From Thermoleophilia bacterium (lineage in GTDB: Bacteria > Actinomycetota > Thermoleophilia > Gaiellales > Gaiellaceae): DNA of 46,530 nt. The translations under genes were made by a program, and so were the position numbers. The notes under the pieces are model-generated. The model was not told the origin of the DNA, did no database searches, and worked only from the letters and a program-made list of their open reading frames with translations. Every line of letters begins with the position of its first letter. The stretch's first letter is position 1. Below, piece by piece: positions 14,616 to 25,065 of this stretch. Location: positions 1-46,530 of the forward strand of contig JADGPD010000001.1 in NCBI GenBank assembly GCA_017882615.1. The letters are read 5' to 3'.

Positions 14616-15784
14616 TGAGCGAGCAAGCGCACGAGACCATTCGAATCTTCGTAACCGGCTCCTGTGACGGCCTGCAGCCGTTGCTCGAAGCGCTGGCTGG
14701 TAGCGAAGAGCTCGAGCTGTTGGGTGCCAACGAGCACATCGCCGCAGCTGCGCCGGCCCTGGCCGGAGGTCATCTCCAGGTCGTCCTGCACGCCACGCGA
14801 AGCTCGATCCTGCCGATCAACGAGCTGGCCGCGATCCGCGAGCTGACGCGTGCTCCGGTGATCCTGGTCTGCTCGAGCGAGGCCTCGGCCCTGCTCGAGG
14901 AGGCGCTGGAGGCGAACGTCGCCGACGTGCTGGTGTTGCCGCAGTTCATCGAGAACGTCGTCTTCTCGATCCGCAAGTCCTGCCACGTGGGGCGCAGCGC
15001 CGAGGCGCCGCTGGGTAGCGAGGGCAGGATCGTCACCGTCTTCTCGCCCAAGGGTGGGACGGGCAAGACCGTGCTCGCGGCGAACCTCGCCGCGTCACTG
15101 GCCCACGACGAGGGCAAACGGACCCTGCTGCTCGACCTCGACCTGCAGTTCGGCGACGCGGCGATCATGCTCGGGCTGGAGCCCGACAAGACGATCTTCG
15201 ATCTGGTCGTCGCGCCGGGCGAGCTCGACGCCGACAAGCTGACGGGCTACATCGTCAAGCACTCCTGCGGGCTCGACATCCTGCCGGCGCCGCTTCGGCC
15301 CGAGGACGCCGAGCTGGTGACCGAGACGAAGGTCGGGCGCCTGCTCGAGGTGGCTCGTTACGCCTACGAGGTGATCATCGTCGACACCTCGCCCTTCTTC
15401 CACGGGCCGATGCTCTCGACGCTCGATCGAACCGATCAGCTGCTGCTCGTGGCCAGCCTTGACATCCCGACGCTCAAGAACGTGCGTCTTGGCATGCAGA
15501 CGCTCGAGCTGCTCTCCTTCCCGCGCGAGCGGGTGCGCGTGGTGCTGAATCGCGCCAACGACAAGGTCGGGATCAAGCAGCGCCAGGTCGAGGAAGCGCT
15601 CGAGACCGAGGTCTGGAAGTCGGTTCCCGTCGATCGGGCGGTACCGCTGTCGGTGAACCGGGGCGTACCGGTCGTGGTCGCCGACTCGGGCTGCGATTTC
15701 TCGCGCGGTGTGCACGAGCTGGCCAAGGCGCTATTTCCCGCCAAAGAGCGCGAGCGGCGCGTGCTGAGCCCGCTCAGGGCGTGA
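14615..15784 (+). CDS. cpaE: CpaE/TadZ pilus-localising ATPase
   Basis: The 389-aa protein has an N-terminal receiver-like domain (about 8-125) without a confident phosphoacceptor and a MinD/ParA-type ATPase domain. The deviant Walker A KGGTGKT lies at 146-152, and the A'/B-like LLLDLDLQFGD at 171-181. A further DTSPFFHG loop corresponds to the ParA switch region. CpaE/TadZ proteins dimerise with ATP and mark the pole or site where the Tad machine assembles. The start overlaps the cpaB stop by one base, and cpaF follows after seven bases. Confidence 0.9.
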   Translation: MSEQAHETIRIFVTGSCDGLQPLLEALAGSEELELLGANEHIAAAAPALAGGHLQVVLHATRSSILPINELAAIRELTRAPVILVCSSEASALLEEALEANVADVLVLPQFIENVVFSIRKSCHVGRSAEAPLGSEGRIVTVFSPKGGTGKTVLAANLAASLAHDEGKRTLLLDLDLQFGDAAIMLGLEPDKTIFDLVVAPGELDADKLTGYIVKHSCGLDILPAPLRPEDAELVTETKVGRLLEVARYAYEVIIVDTSPFFHGPMLSTLDRTDQLLLVASLDIPTLKNVRLGMQTLELLSFPRERVRVVLNRANDKVGIKQRQVEEALETEVWKSVPVDRAVPLSVNRGVPVVVADSGCDFSRGVHELAKALFPAKERERRVLSPLRA

Positions 15785-15791
15785 CGACGAG

Positions 15792-17212
<1,421 letters not shown>

Positions 17213-17216
<4 letters not shown>

Positions 17217-19072
17217 ACAAAGCCGTGAAAACGCTCGTCGCGGCACTGGTCGTGGCGCTGGCTCTGGCGTCCTCGGCCGGCGCGAGCGTCGAGATCAGGG
17301 GCCTCGACACGAGCGGCTACCCGGATGTGCGTCTGACCGTCGTCTCCTCGAAGGCGGTGGCGACCAAGCCGGCGCTGGCCGAGAACGGACGCGTGATCAG
17401 CGGTATCGAGGCGCAGAACCTGGGTCGGGAAAAGGCGGTTGTGCTGGCGCTCGACCGCTCACAGTCGATGCTGGGCGGCTCGCTCTCCGACGCAGTGGCG
17501 GCGGCGCGCGCCTTCGTCGATATCAAGGCCGCGGGCGACCGCCTTGGCCTGATCGCCTTCGGCGAGACGGCAAGTGAGCAATCCGCGCTTTCTTCGTCCA
17601 CCGGCGACCTCGTCACGAGTCTCGAGGCGATGCAGGTGGATACGCACGGAGGGACGGCGCTCTACGACGCGGTCGTCCAGGCTGCGCACGCTCTTCGCTC
17701 CGACCCGCTGGCGGGACGTGTGATCGTGCTTCTGACCGACGGAAAGAACGTCGGCTCGGGAGCCACGCTTGACGACGCCGTGATCGCCGCCCACAAGGCG
17801 GGGGCGGTCGTATACGCCGTGGGCATCAACGGGCCGCAGTTCGACCCGGCGCCGCTCGAGACGCTGGCCGGCGAGACCGGCGGGCGCTACGTGCTCGCCA
17901 GCTCGAGCGCTCGCCTGAGCGCGATCTACGCGTCGATTGCCTCCGAGCTGGCGCGAAGCTGGCGCGTCTCCTACATCACCTCCGCCCGCCCCGGCGAGCA
18001 GGTGGCGCTGCAGGCCTCGCTCGTGGGCGCCGGTTCCGCAAGCACGAAGCTGCACGTCGCGAGCGCCGAACCGGTGAGCACACACACCTTCCTGCCCTCG
18101 TTCCTCTTCTCCACCGCCGGCACCATCCTGATCGGGCTGATCGTCGGCGGGCTCGGGCTGGCCGTGCTCGCCAATCTCGCCTCGGCGCGAAAGGGCTCCT
18201 GGGTGCAGGCCCGGCTGGCGCCGCACATCGGCGCGGGCACGAGCAAGAAGGGCATGGGCGCACGCGAGCGCCTGAGCACGATCGCCACGGTGTTCAGCGC
18301 CACCGAAAGCGTGTTCGGCAGCTTGAACGTTTGGCGACGGCTCACGCGCATGCTCGAGCGCGCGGACATGCCGCTGAAGACGGTCGAGCTCGTCTGGGCG
18401 ATGCTCGGTCTCGGCATCGGGTTCGGCCTGATCTTCTCGCTGGCCGGCGCAGGCGTGCTGACAGTTTTCGTAGCCATACTCTTCGGCGGCGCCCTCCCTT
18501 ACGGCTTCGTCTGGCTCAGGGTACGCCGCCGCCTCGCCGCCTTCGAGGCACAGCTGCCCGATCTGCTGGTGACGATCGCCGCTTCGCTGAAGGCCGGCCA
18601 CAGCTTCAAGCAGGGCTTGAAGGCGGCCATGGAGGAAGGTCAGGAGCCAGCCTCGGGCGAGTTCCGGCGAGTGCTCACGCAGTCTTCGCTGGGGCGTCCG
18701 ATGGACGAGGCGCTGAGGGATATGAGCGAGCGGCTCGGCTCGGCGAACTTCGAGTTCGTGATCACGGCCGTGACCATCCAGAGGCAGGTCGGAGGCTCGC
18801 TGGCCGCGCTCTTCGACATGGTCGCCGACACCGTGCGCCAACGCCAGCAATTTGCGCGCAAGGTGCGCTCGCTGACGGCGATGGGGCGAATGTCCGCCTA
18901 CGTGCTCGTGGGCTTGCCGTTCTTCCTCGCCGGCATGCTCACGCTGCTCAACTCGACCTATATGTCTCCGCTCTGGCACACCGGCACCGGCAAGGCATTG
19001 GTCGCGTTCGGAATCATCTCGATCGGGATCGGCTCGCTCATGCTCAGGAAAATCGTCTCCTTCAAGGGGTAG
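17213..19072 (+). CDS. tadB: Fusion of an extracytoplasmic vWA domain to a TadB platform protein
   Basis: The 619-aa protein has a signal peptide (1-24) and a vWA domain (about 75-240) with a complete MIDAS: D81-x-S83-x-S85, T148 in GGTAL and D176 in LLTDGK. A beta linker leads to a membrane helix (about 302-327) and then a TadB part: a cytoplasmic loop, further helices and a type II secretion F domain (about 430-570) with PDLLVTIAASLKAGHSF and IQRQVGGSLAALF. Most described TadB proteins contain only the second half. The fusion puts a metal-dependent adhesion-type domain outside the cell, directly on the inner platform of the pilus. The atga overlap with tadA supports coupled synthesis. Confidence 0.9.
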
Positions 19073-19077
19073 AACAG

Positions 19078-19983
19078 ATGCTGCTCTTTCTAGCCGTCGC
19101 TTCGCTCGGACTCGCCGCCTTCTTCGTCTTCGAGCTGGCCAGCCAGCCGGCGCGAGAGCGGAAAGAGGTGCTGGCTCGCGCCTCGCGTTACGGTCGCTCG
19201 CGACCACTATCGGCACCGAGCGAGAACGAGGCTTTCAGCAAACGAGCGCTCAAGCCACTGATGGCGAAAACGGCCCGCGCGATGATGAAGCTGAACCGGC
19301 GCACCTCGCTCGAGTCGCTGCAGTGGACGCTCCAGGGCGCCGGCATGCGCGATGTCTCGCCCGATGCTTTTCTGGCCACTAAAGGGCTCTGCGGCGGCGC
19401 CGGCCTCTTGCTCGGGCTACTGCTCGGTGGAATCGCGGGCGGATCCTCGCTCGTGCTCTTTCCCGCCGGCTTCGGAGCGCTCGGCTACGTCGTTCCCGGC
19501 TTCATCGTGAGTGGGCGAGCCCGCCGCCGCCGCGAAGGCGCGGTCGCCCAGCTTCCCGACGCGCTCGACCTGCTGGCCGTATCGGTCGAAGCCGGTCTCT
19601 CCTTCGACGCGGCGATCAACAAGCTGACCGAGCACATGGAAGGGCCGCTCGTCGAGGAACTGGAGTTGATGCTGGGCGAGATGCGTATCGGCTCGGGTCG
19701 TCCCGAGGCGCTCAAGAAGCTCGCTCAACGCATGGACACGCGTGAGATCTCGGCCTTCGTGCGCTCGCTCATCCAGGCCGACCAGCTCGGTATCTCGCTC
19801 GGTCGCATCCTGCGCGTGCAGGCCACCGACAGTCGCCTCAAGCGCCAGGCCGCCGCCGAGGAAAAGGCCGCCAAGGCTCCGATCAAGATGCTCTTTCCGA
19901 CCGTGATCTTCATCTTCCCGGCCATGTTCGTAGTGATCCTCGGGCCGGCGATGTTGCAGCTGTCGAAGATCCTCAGCTTTTGA
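19078..19983 (+). CDS. tadC: TadC platform protein
   Basis: The 301-aa protein has an N-terminal membrane helix (about 1-20), two central helices (about 100-145) and a C-terminal helix pair, with a type II secretion F domain around LPDALDLLAVSVEAGLSFDA and QADQLGISLGRILRVQA. It pairs with TadB to form the membrane platform. It starts five bases after the tadB stop and is the last gene of the rightward arm; a terminator-like hairpin follows. Confidence 0.9.
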   Translation: MLLFLAVASLGLAAFFVFELASQPARERKEVLARASRYGRSRPLSAPSENEAFSKRALKPLMAKTARAMMKLNRRTSLESLQWTLQGAGMRDVSPDAFLATKGLCGGAGLLLGLLLGGIAGGSSLVLFPAGFGALGYVVPGFIVSGRARRRREGAVAQLPDALDLLAVSVEAGLSFDAAINKLTEHMEGPLVEELELMLGEMRIGSGRPEALKKLAQRMDTREISAFVRSLIQADQLGISLGRILRVQATDSRLKRQAAAEEKAAKAPIKMLFPTVIFIFPAMFVVILGPAMLQLSKILSF

Positions 19984-19993
19984 GTCGCGGCGC

Positions 19994-20024
19994 AAGTCGG
20001 GTGCCTTCGGCGCCATGACGACTT
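19994..20024 (+). terminator. Hairpin closing the tad operon
   Basis: Nested arms aagtcg/cgactt (19994-19999, 20019-20024) and ggtgcc/ggcgcc (20000-20005, 20009-20014) with a ttc loop form an 11- to 12-bp stem with a 4-nt bulge. It lies 11 bases past the tadC stop, between two convergent genes. There is no T-tract. Confidence 0.55.
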
Positions 20025-20051
20025 GTGGGGAGGGAGGAAGCGGTGGACGAG

Positions 20052-20789
20052 CTAAGGCGATTGTGGAGAGATAGCGGTTTCGGGACGCGTTCGCCCGCCA
20101 GCGACGAGCGGCGCCAACGACAAACCGATCGCAAACGCGCCCAGGTGGCCGAAATCCGTGAAGTCGTGGATCACGGCCGCGGTGACCGTCAGGTAGCCGA
20201 TCAAAACGGCGAGATACAAAGCGCGCCGGCGACCGGATAGGCGAAAGACCAGCACCGCCGCAACGGCGAAGAAGCCGTAGCTGACGCCGACGTCGATCGT
20301 GTGCTCGACATACTTTCCGACGACCTCGTAGCGGATCGCCAGCCAGAGGCCGGCGGCGGTGATCAGAGTTGCACCGGCGTGCCCGCAGGCGAAGACGAGG
20401 ACGGTGCGCGCGCTGCCGATCCAGCGCTCGACCGGCGCCAGCACGAGCGAGAAGAGGACCAGCCAAACGAACAGCTCCCAACTGCTCGAGAGCCAGAAGG
20501 CGCTCGCGACGAGCACCCGTATCGGGTCTTGCCCAAGCTGTTGGAGGTTCGTGCTGCGCTCGAGCAGCAGGCTGCGGGCGATCGACGGGCGCGAGGTCTG
20601 GTCGACCCAGGTCGTGATCAGCAAGACGAACAGGAAGACGTAGGTGAACGGAGCGGAGCGGATGTAGTCGGCGCTCCGCCGCTCCCACGGGCGCCAACGC
20701 TCCCGCCATGGATTGAGCTGCGGCCAGCGCGGAGAGTGCTCGAGCTGAACGAGCAGGGCGACGGCGCAGATCACGATCAGCAGACCCAA
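20052..20789 (-). CDS. Rhomboid-like membrane protein
   Basis: The 245-aa protein has about six hydrophobic helices. The motifs match the actinobacterial rhomboid-like family: GHAGATL, then Ser170 in the GVSYG loop and His215 in DFGHLGAFA, which would form the Ser-His dyad of an intramembrane protease. The classical GASG loop is GVSY here, so activity is possible but uncertain. The start is probably TTG 20789, with a modest ggtgg box; GTG 20777 is an alternative. It is divergent from the phosphoesterase gene. Confidence 0.72.
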   Translation of the reverse strand: MGLLIVICAVALLVQLEHSPRWPQLNPWRERWRPWERRSADYIRSAPFTYVFLFVLLITTWVDQTSRPSIARSLLLERSTNLQQLGQDPIRVLVASAFWLSSSWELFVWLVLFSLVLAPVERWIGSARTVLVFACGHAGATLITAAGLWLAIRYEVVGKYVEHTIDVGVSYGFFAVAAVLVFRLSGRRRALYLAVLIGYLTVTAAVIHDFTDFGHLGAFAIGLSLAPLVAGGRTRPETAISPQSP

Positions 20790-20918
20790 TAGACCACCGC
20801 TGTAGCAGTTCCCCGATAGGAAGCCTTCCTAAAGCCGCTACCGGAGGCCCGAGCCGCTCCTCGACCTACGCGAGGAGGTTAGTGGTACGGCGCGGCAGAA
20901 ATACAGAAGGCGTATTCG

Positions 20919-21488
20919 ATGACAAGCAACTCCGCACAAGCCGCAGCGAACGACTCTCCGCCGGAGCTCGCAAGCGAGCCACTTCGCTTCGTCGTTCAGA
21001 AGCATCAGGCCACGCGCTTGCACTACGACTTCCGGCTCGAGCTGGACGGTGTGCTCAAGAGCTGGGCGATTCCCAAGGGGCCGTCGCTCGACCCGGGCGA
21101 CAAGCGCCTGGCGATGATGGTGGACGACCACCCGTTCGACTACCGGAACTTCGAGGGCGTGCTGCCGGAAGGCTACGGGGCCGGCGCGGTCATGATCTGG
21201 GACGAGGGAGCGTTCGTGGCTCTCAACCAGACCGATCGGGAGGGAAGCGAGGAAGCCTTTCGCGCGGGGCTCGAGCGCGGCCAGTTCACCTTCATCGTCG
21301 CGGGCCAGAAGTTGAAGGGAGAGTTCGCGCTGATTCGCTTCGCACGAGCCGGCGAGAAGACCTGGCTGCTGGTGAAGAAGCGCGACAGCTTCGCCTCGAC
21401 CGAGGACGTGACCGCGCAGGACCTGTCCGCCCGCTCGGGCCGGAGCATGGAGGAGATCCAAGCGGCCTCCGGCGCCGGAGCAGCTTGA
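20919..21488 (+). CDS. Stand-alone LigD-type 3'-phosphoesterase domain protein
   Basis: The 189-aa protein is the DNA ligase D phosphoesterase (PE) domain without ligase or polymerase. Conserved parts include FVVQKHQATRLHYDFRLELD (about 24-43), WAIPKGPS, DDHPFDYRNFEG and GYGAGAVMIWDEG; the His and Asp residues in these motifs are the expected metal ligands and general catalysts. PE domains trim 3'-phosphates or ribonucleotides at broken DNA ends during non-homologous end joining. A gaagg box lies about nine bases before the ATG. No Ku or LigD gene is present nearby. Confidence 0.88.
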   Translation: MTSNSAQAAANDSPPELASEPLRFVVQKHQATRLHYDFRLELDGVLKSWAIPKGPSLDPGDKRLAMMVDDHPFDYRNFEGVLPEGYGAGAVMIWDEGAFVALNQTDREGSEEAFRAGLERGQFTFIVAGQKLKGEFALIRFARAGEKTWLLVKKRDSFASTEDVTAQDLSARSGRSMEEIQAASGAGAA

Positions 21489-21602
21489 GCGGGACGTTCG
21501 GGCTCGCTGTACGAGTCCAGCGAGAGATGTGGAAATAGAAGATGGAAGGGCACGCCGACGCCACAACCGGACTCGTCGGGGTCTCTCAGCGGCGCGAATC
21601 GA

Positions 21603-22031
21603 TTACGCGGCTGCCAGCCCTTCGTTGCCGTAGGGCGTCGTGTTGAGCAGCGTATGCACGTAGAACTCCGAGACCTGATAACCGCTGGGCAGCGCTTGGG
21701 AGATTGCCTCGCGCACGAACCAGGCCACCTCTCGATCGAAGTTGCCGAGCGTGAAGACGAGCTCGGTCGGCGCTTTTAGGACGACCCAGACCGGGACGTC
21801 GTTGTAGGAGGCGGCGTCGGCGACTTCCAACTCGATCTGACAGGCGTGCAGAGCCGTCGCGGCCTCGAAGCGGCCGCGCTCGAGCAAGCTCGAGACGGCG
21901 TTGATCTGCACCATCCGTCCGTCCAACTCGGCTCGTTCAGGCGCTACCTCGTCCTCCTGTGGCAAGCCCAGCATCGGTCCGGGCTCGTTGTCCAGGAGAT
22001 AAACCCTGCCTTCGTCGCTCCATGCGTCCAT
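21603..22031 (-). CDS. Hypothetical protein (142 aa), partner of the coiled-coil protein
   Basis: The frame starts at ATG 22031 after ggggggagaacg, a strong site, 22 bases downstream of the coiled-coil gene in the same direction. The protein is acidic, soluble-looking and of mixed alpha/beta type. It contains a segment WVVLKAPTELVFTLGNFDRE and a predicted helix AWFVREAISQAL. No signal peptide or membrane helix is present. I do not recognise a family. The tight spacing implies a joint role with the coiled-coil protein. Confidence 0.7.
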   Translation of the reverse strand: MDAWSDEGRVYLLDNEPGPMLGLPQEDEVAPERAELDGRMVQINAVSSLLERGRFEAATALHACQIELEVADAASYNDVPVWVVLKAPTELVFTLGNFDREVAWFVREAISQALPSGYQVSEFYVHTLLNTTPYGNEGLAAA

Positions 22032-22052
22032 CGTTCTCCCCCCAATGCCTTT

Positions 22053-23459
22053 CTATTTGATGGCCCGCAGTCTGGTTGCTGATTCCTTCGACGCCTTCTT
22101 CCCATCCGTCTGCCCGAGCTGCTTCGCCCACCAGTCGCCGTCGCGATCGCCCAGATCGCTCTGCAGCTGGCCGACCCAGCCCTGCAGGTCTTGCTCTTTC
22201 TGGGTCAGGCGCTTCTCGGCCTCTTCCACGAGGCGCTCGCGTCGCTCCAGTCGCTGTTCGTGTAGCTCGCATTCCGCTTCGATCGAAGCCGCGCGACGTT
22301 CTCTCGCGTCGACCTCGGACTCGCGCTGCTCGAGATCGGCGACCCGCTCCGCGTAGCTGGCTTCGATCTGCTCGGTTCGGCGCTCTTTGCGCTCGATCCT
22401 GCGCAGCCGCTCCTCGATCAACTTGTTCGTGCTCTCGACATCGCGCTCGCGCTCGTCGAGGTCGCGCTCGCGGCGGCTGAGCTCCTTTTCCAGGCTCGCG
22501 ACCGCGTCGCAGCGCCGCTCGGCTTCGGCCAGCTTGCGACGGGCTCTGTCGGTTTGCTTGGCAATCTCGCTCTCGCGCTCCTCGACGTCGTTCTCGCGCT
22601 GCTCCAGAGTGTCCAGCGCCGCCGTCAGCTCGGTCAACCGGTCGAGGTCGCCGCCGGTTGCCTTCTCGATCCGGTCGATGTCGGCTTGGACGGTGGCCTG
22701 CAAATCGTCGAGCTCCTCGCTTCGCGTGTCGAGAGAGATCTCGAGATCGCGCAGGCTGTCGCTTTTCTCGGCGATCTGATCGATCGCCAGCGCCAGCGCG
22801 CGCTCCTGCGCGGCCAGTTCGATCCCGTGGGTTTCGAGTGTTTCCTCGCGCTCGCTGATTTGGCTGAGCGCTTTTTCCAGCGCTCGCTCGCGCCCTTCGA
22901 TCTCGCGCTCCTGCGCGGCCAGACCCTTGTCGCCCGCGGCGATGTCGGCTTCGCGCACGCGCAGCTCTCGCTCGAGCCGCTTGCGGTCGTCCTCGGCCTC
23001 CTTGAGCTGCGTCACCTTCGTCTCGATCTGCCTCTCGAGCTCGTCGGAGCGCACCTTGGCCTGCGCCAGTTCCGCTTCGAGGCCACCCAGCGTTGCTCGC
23101 TCCTCGGCCATCTGCTCGCGCTCCTCGGCGAGCTCTCGCTCGCGTTCCTCCAGAGCGATCTCGACGGCGCGAAGCTGGTCCGCGCCGGCACCGTCTCGGG
23201 CAGATTTCGGCTCGAGCTTGGCGAGGGCGTTTTGCAGCGCCTGCTCGCGTGCGAAGGAGGCCTCGAGATCGGCTCGCAACTGCTCGACCACGGCCAAATC
23301 GACGCTCTGCCCTTCGAGTTGGGCAAGCGTCTCGGCCACCCCGCCGGGTAACGCGGCGCCGGGCGCCTCTTCGCTCGGCCGCCGAAGTGCGAGCTGCGCC
23401 CGCAAACCGGTGCCGAAGCCCTTTTCGGCTGTTACTTCAGTCGCTTTTCCAGCTGACAT
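22053..23459 (-). CDS. Long coiled-coil protein (468 aa)
   Basis: From about residue 55 to 440 the sequence is almost entirely Glu/Arg/Leu/Ala heptads of the form LEERERELAEEREQMAEE, with hardly a Pro or Gly, so a continuous or segmented coiled coil of several hundred residues is expected. There is no signal peptide, membrane helix or ATPase domain; a short C-terminal part (about 440-468, LQSDLGDRDGDWWAKQLG) is different and may bind a partner. The ATG at 23459 has ggggag seven bases upstream. Possible roles are cytoskeletal scaffold or spacer, but coiled-coil composition alone does not allow a functional call. Confidence 0.75.
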   Translation of the reverse strand: MSAGKATEVTAEKGFGTGLRAQLALRRPSEEAPGAALPGGVAETLAQLEGQSVDLAVVEQLRADLEASFAREQALQNALAKLEPKSARDGAGADQLRAVEIALEERERELAEEREQMAEERATLGGLEAELAQAKVRSDELERQIETKVTQLKEAEDDRKRLERELRVREADIAAGDKGLAAQEREIEGRERALEKALSQISEREETLETHGIELAAQERALALAIDQIAEKSDSLRDLEISLDTRSEELDDLQATVQADIDRIEKATGGDLDRLTELTAALDTLEQRENDVEERESEIAKQTDRARRKLAEAERRCDAVASLEKELSRRERDLDERERDVESTNKLIEERLRRIERKERRTEQIEASYAERVADLEQRESEVDARERRAASIEAECELHEQRLERRERLVEEAEKRLTQKEQDLQGWVGQLQSDLGDRDGDWWAKQLGQTDGKKASKESATRLRAIK

Positions 23460-23595
23460 TGCACGGCTCCCCAACCCTCGCTTGAAGCATCGTCCACAGG
23501 AGGGTCAGGGCACATCCCCCGTAAGAGGAAAAATGCGCCTATTCCGGGTCGGGAAGCGGTAATCGAGGCCCCGGCGGACCCTTCGCGCCTGCCGG

Positions 23596-24300
23596 CTAGC
23601 CGACCAGCGGCAGGCGCAGCGCGAAGACGGTTCCCGAGGACGTGGGGCGGAGCTCGAGCTCGCCGCCGTGGCGGCGTGCGATCGCGCGCGCGGCGGCCAG
23701 TCCGATGCCGCTTCCCTGCTGCTCGAGCCTCGTCGTCTCGAAGAGCTCGAAGACGCGCTCGGCTTGCTCGGGCGGTACGCCGGCGCCCTCGTCGCTGACC
23801 AGAGCGACGGCCTCGTCACCCTCGCGCTTCAGCTCGAGCCTGACCGTGCCGCCGACGGTCGATGCCTGGAAGCCGTTCGTGAGCATGTGCAGAAGCGCCT
23901 GAACCAGCTGCCCTTCGTTGCCGCGCACCATCAGCTCCTCGTCGCAGTACTGATCCTCGAAGTCGATGTCGCGCTGCAGACGGAGGCGCCGCGTCAGGGC
24001 GGCAGCCGATCCGGCCACCTCGACCAGCGAAAGGTCTTGCTCGCCCTCGAGCGGCGCACGAGTGAAGTTCGCGAGTTGCGAAACGGCTGCTCGGATCTCG
24101 TCGCCGGCGTCGCGCACGGTTTCCATTCGTTCGCGCTCCTTGCTCTCCGGCGGCAGCATTGCGAGCTCGAGGTCAGCCGTCCCCAGCAAGACGAGCAGCG
24201 AGTTGTTGAGCTCGTGGATGAGGGCCGGAGTCAGTCGGCCGATGGCGACCATCCGACCGCCCCGGATCAGTTGCTCTTCGGCGGGCTGCGTCGCGTCCAT
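23596..24300 (-). CDS. Soluble sensor-less histidine kinase
   Basis: The 234-aa protein consists only of a dimerisation/phosphoacceptor helix and an ATPase domain. The phosphoacceptor is His29 in LIHELNNSLLVLLG. The ATPase domain shows a divergent N box (HMLTNGFQAS), G1 SDEGAGVPPE and G2 GSGIGLAAARA. No sensor or membrane domain precedes it, so input must come from a partner protein. It is divergent from a LuxR-type regulator that starts 112 bp away, its likely partner. ATG 24300 is favoured by aaagg; an upstream GTG has no site. Confidence 0.88.
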   Translation of the reverse strand: MDATQPAEEQLIRGGRMVAIGRLTPALIHELNNSLLVLLGTADLELAMLPPESKERERMETVRDAGDEIRAAVSQLANFTRAPLEGEQDLSLVEVAGSAAALTRRLRLQRDIDFEDQYCDEELMVRGNEGQLVQALLHMLTNGFQASTVGGTVRLELKREGDEAVALVSDEGAGVPPEQAERVFELFETTRLEQQGSGIGLAAARAIARRHGGELELRPTSSGTVFALRLPLVG

Positions 24301-24411
24301 AGGTTGCCTTTCTGGGTCGTTCCGGGTCACACTACGTCAAGTGCGAGGACTATTGTGGAGTCTGTAGTAAAAGTTTTCGACCAAGAAGCCGATGAATAGA
24401 GCGGGAACGAT

Positions 24412-25065
24412 ATGTCCGCTCTACATGCAATAGCATCAGAACCAATGACGATCACTTGTCTAGTGGCAGATGACCACCCGGCCGTCGTGCAGGCGGTATC
24501 CGAGGTTTTGATTGCCGGCGGGGTCGAGGTCGTCGCGCAGTCGCGCGATGGCGAGGAGGCCCTGGCTGCGATTCAGGAGAAGAAGCCGCGCGTTGCTCTG
24601 CTCGACCTGCGAATGCCGCGACTGAGCGGAATCGAGGTCGCACGTCGCTGCGCCCGCAGCACCCCCGAGACTTACGTGATCCTGTACACGGCCTACAGCG
24701 AACAGGCGCTCCTCACGGAAGCGCTGGATGCGGGGGCTCGTGGCTTCGTCTCCAAGGAGGCGCCGCTGGCCGAGATAGTGCGGGCGGTACAACTTGTCGC
24801 CGATGGGCGTACCTACGTCGATCCGGTGCTAGCCGGGGTCATCTCCAGCCCGGCCGCTACCGCGAAGATCACCCAGCTCACTCAGCGCGAGCGCGATGTC
24901 CTGCGCATGCTCTCCGACGGTCATTCCAACGAAGAGATCGGTAAGGCTCTCTTCATCTCGCCGGAGACGGTGCGTACCCACGTGCGCAAGGCAATGGCCA
25001 AGCTGGATGCCGACACGCGCACCGAGGCAGTCGCCACGGCACTGCGCCAGTCGCTGATCGCCTAG
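24412..25065 (+). CDS. NarL/LuxR-type response regulator
   Basis: The 217-aa protein has a receiver domain (about 12-125) with the acidic pocket D20-D21, phosphoacceptor Asp65 in LLDLRMP, Thr93 and Lys115, followed by a LuxR-type helix-turn-helix (about 150-215) containing LTQRERDVLRMLSDG and SNEEIGKALFISPETVRTHV. All residues for phosphorylation are present. It is divergent from the soluble histidine kinase, so the two probably form a two-component system. The start could be ATG 24412 or, eleven codons later, the ATG at 24445; neither has a strong ribosome-binding site. Confidence 0.9.
   Translation: MSALHAIASEPMTITCLVADDHPAVVQAVSEVLIAGGVEVVAQSRDGEEALAAIQEKKPRVALLDLRMPRLSGIEVARRCARSTPETYVILYTAYSEQALLTEALDAGARGFVSKEAPLAEIVRAVQLVADGRTYVDPVLAGVISSPAATAKITQLTQRERDVLRMLSDGHSNEEIGKALFISPETVRTHVRKAMAKLDADTRTEAVATALRQSLIA

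Noticed and set aside
18331-19077. Upstream extension of the tadC frame into the tadB gene
   Set aside because: The extension overlaps conserved TadB sequence and is Arg/His-rich. ATG 19078 starts directly at the first membrane helix of TadC.
17459-19216. Leftward 585-codon open frame opposite vWA-TadB
   Set aside because: High-GC genes leave long open antisense frames; composition is His/Arg/Gln-rich without any domain, whereas the opposite strand encodes recognised domains throughout.
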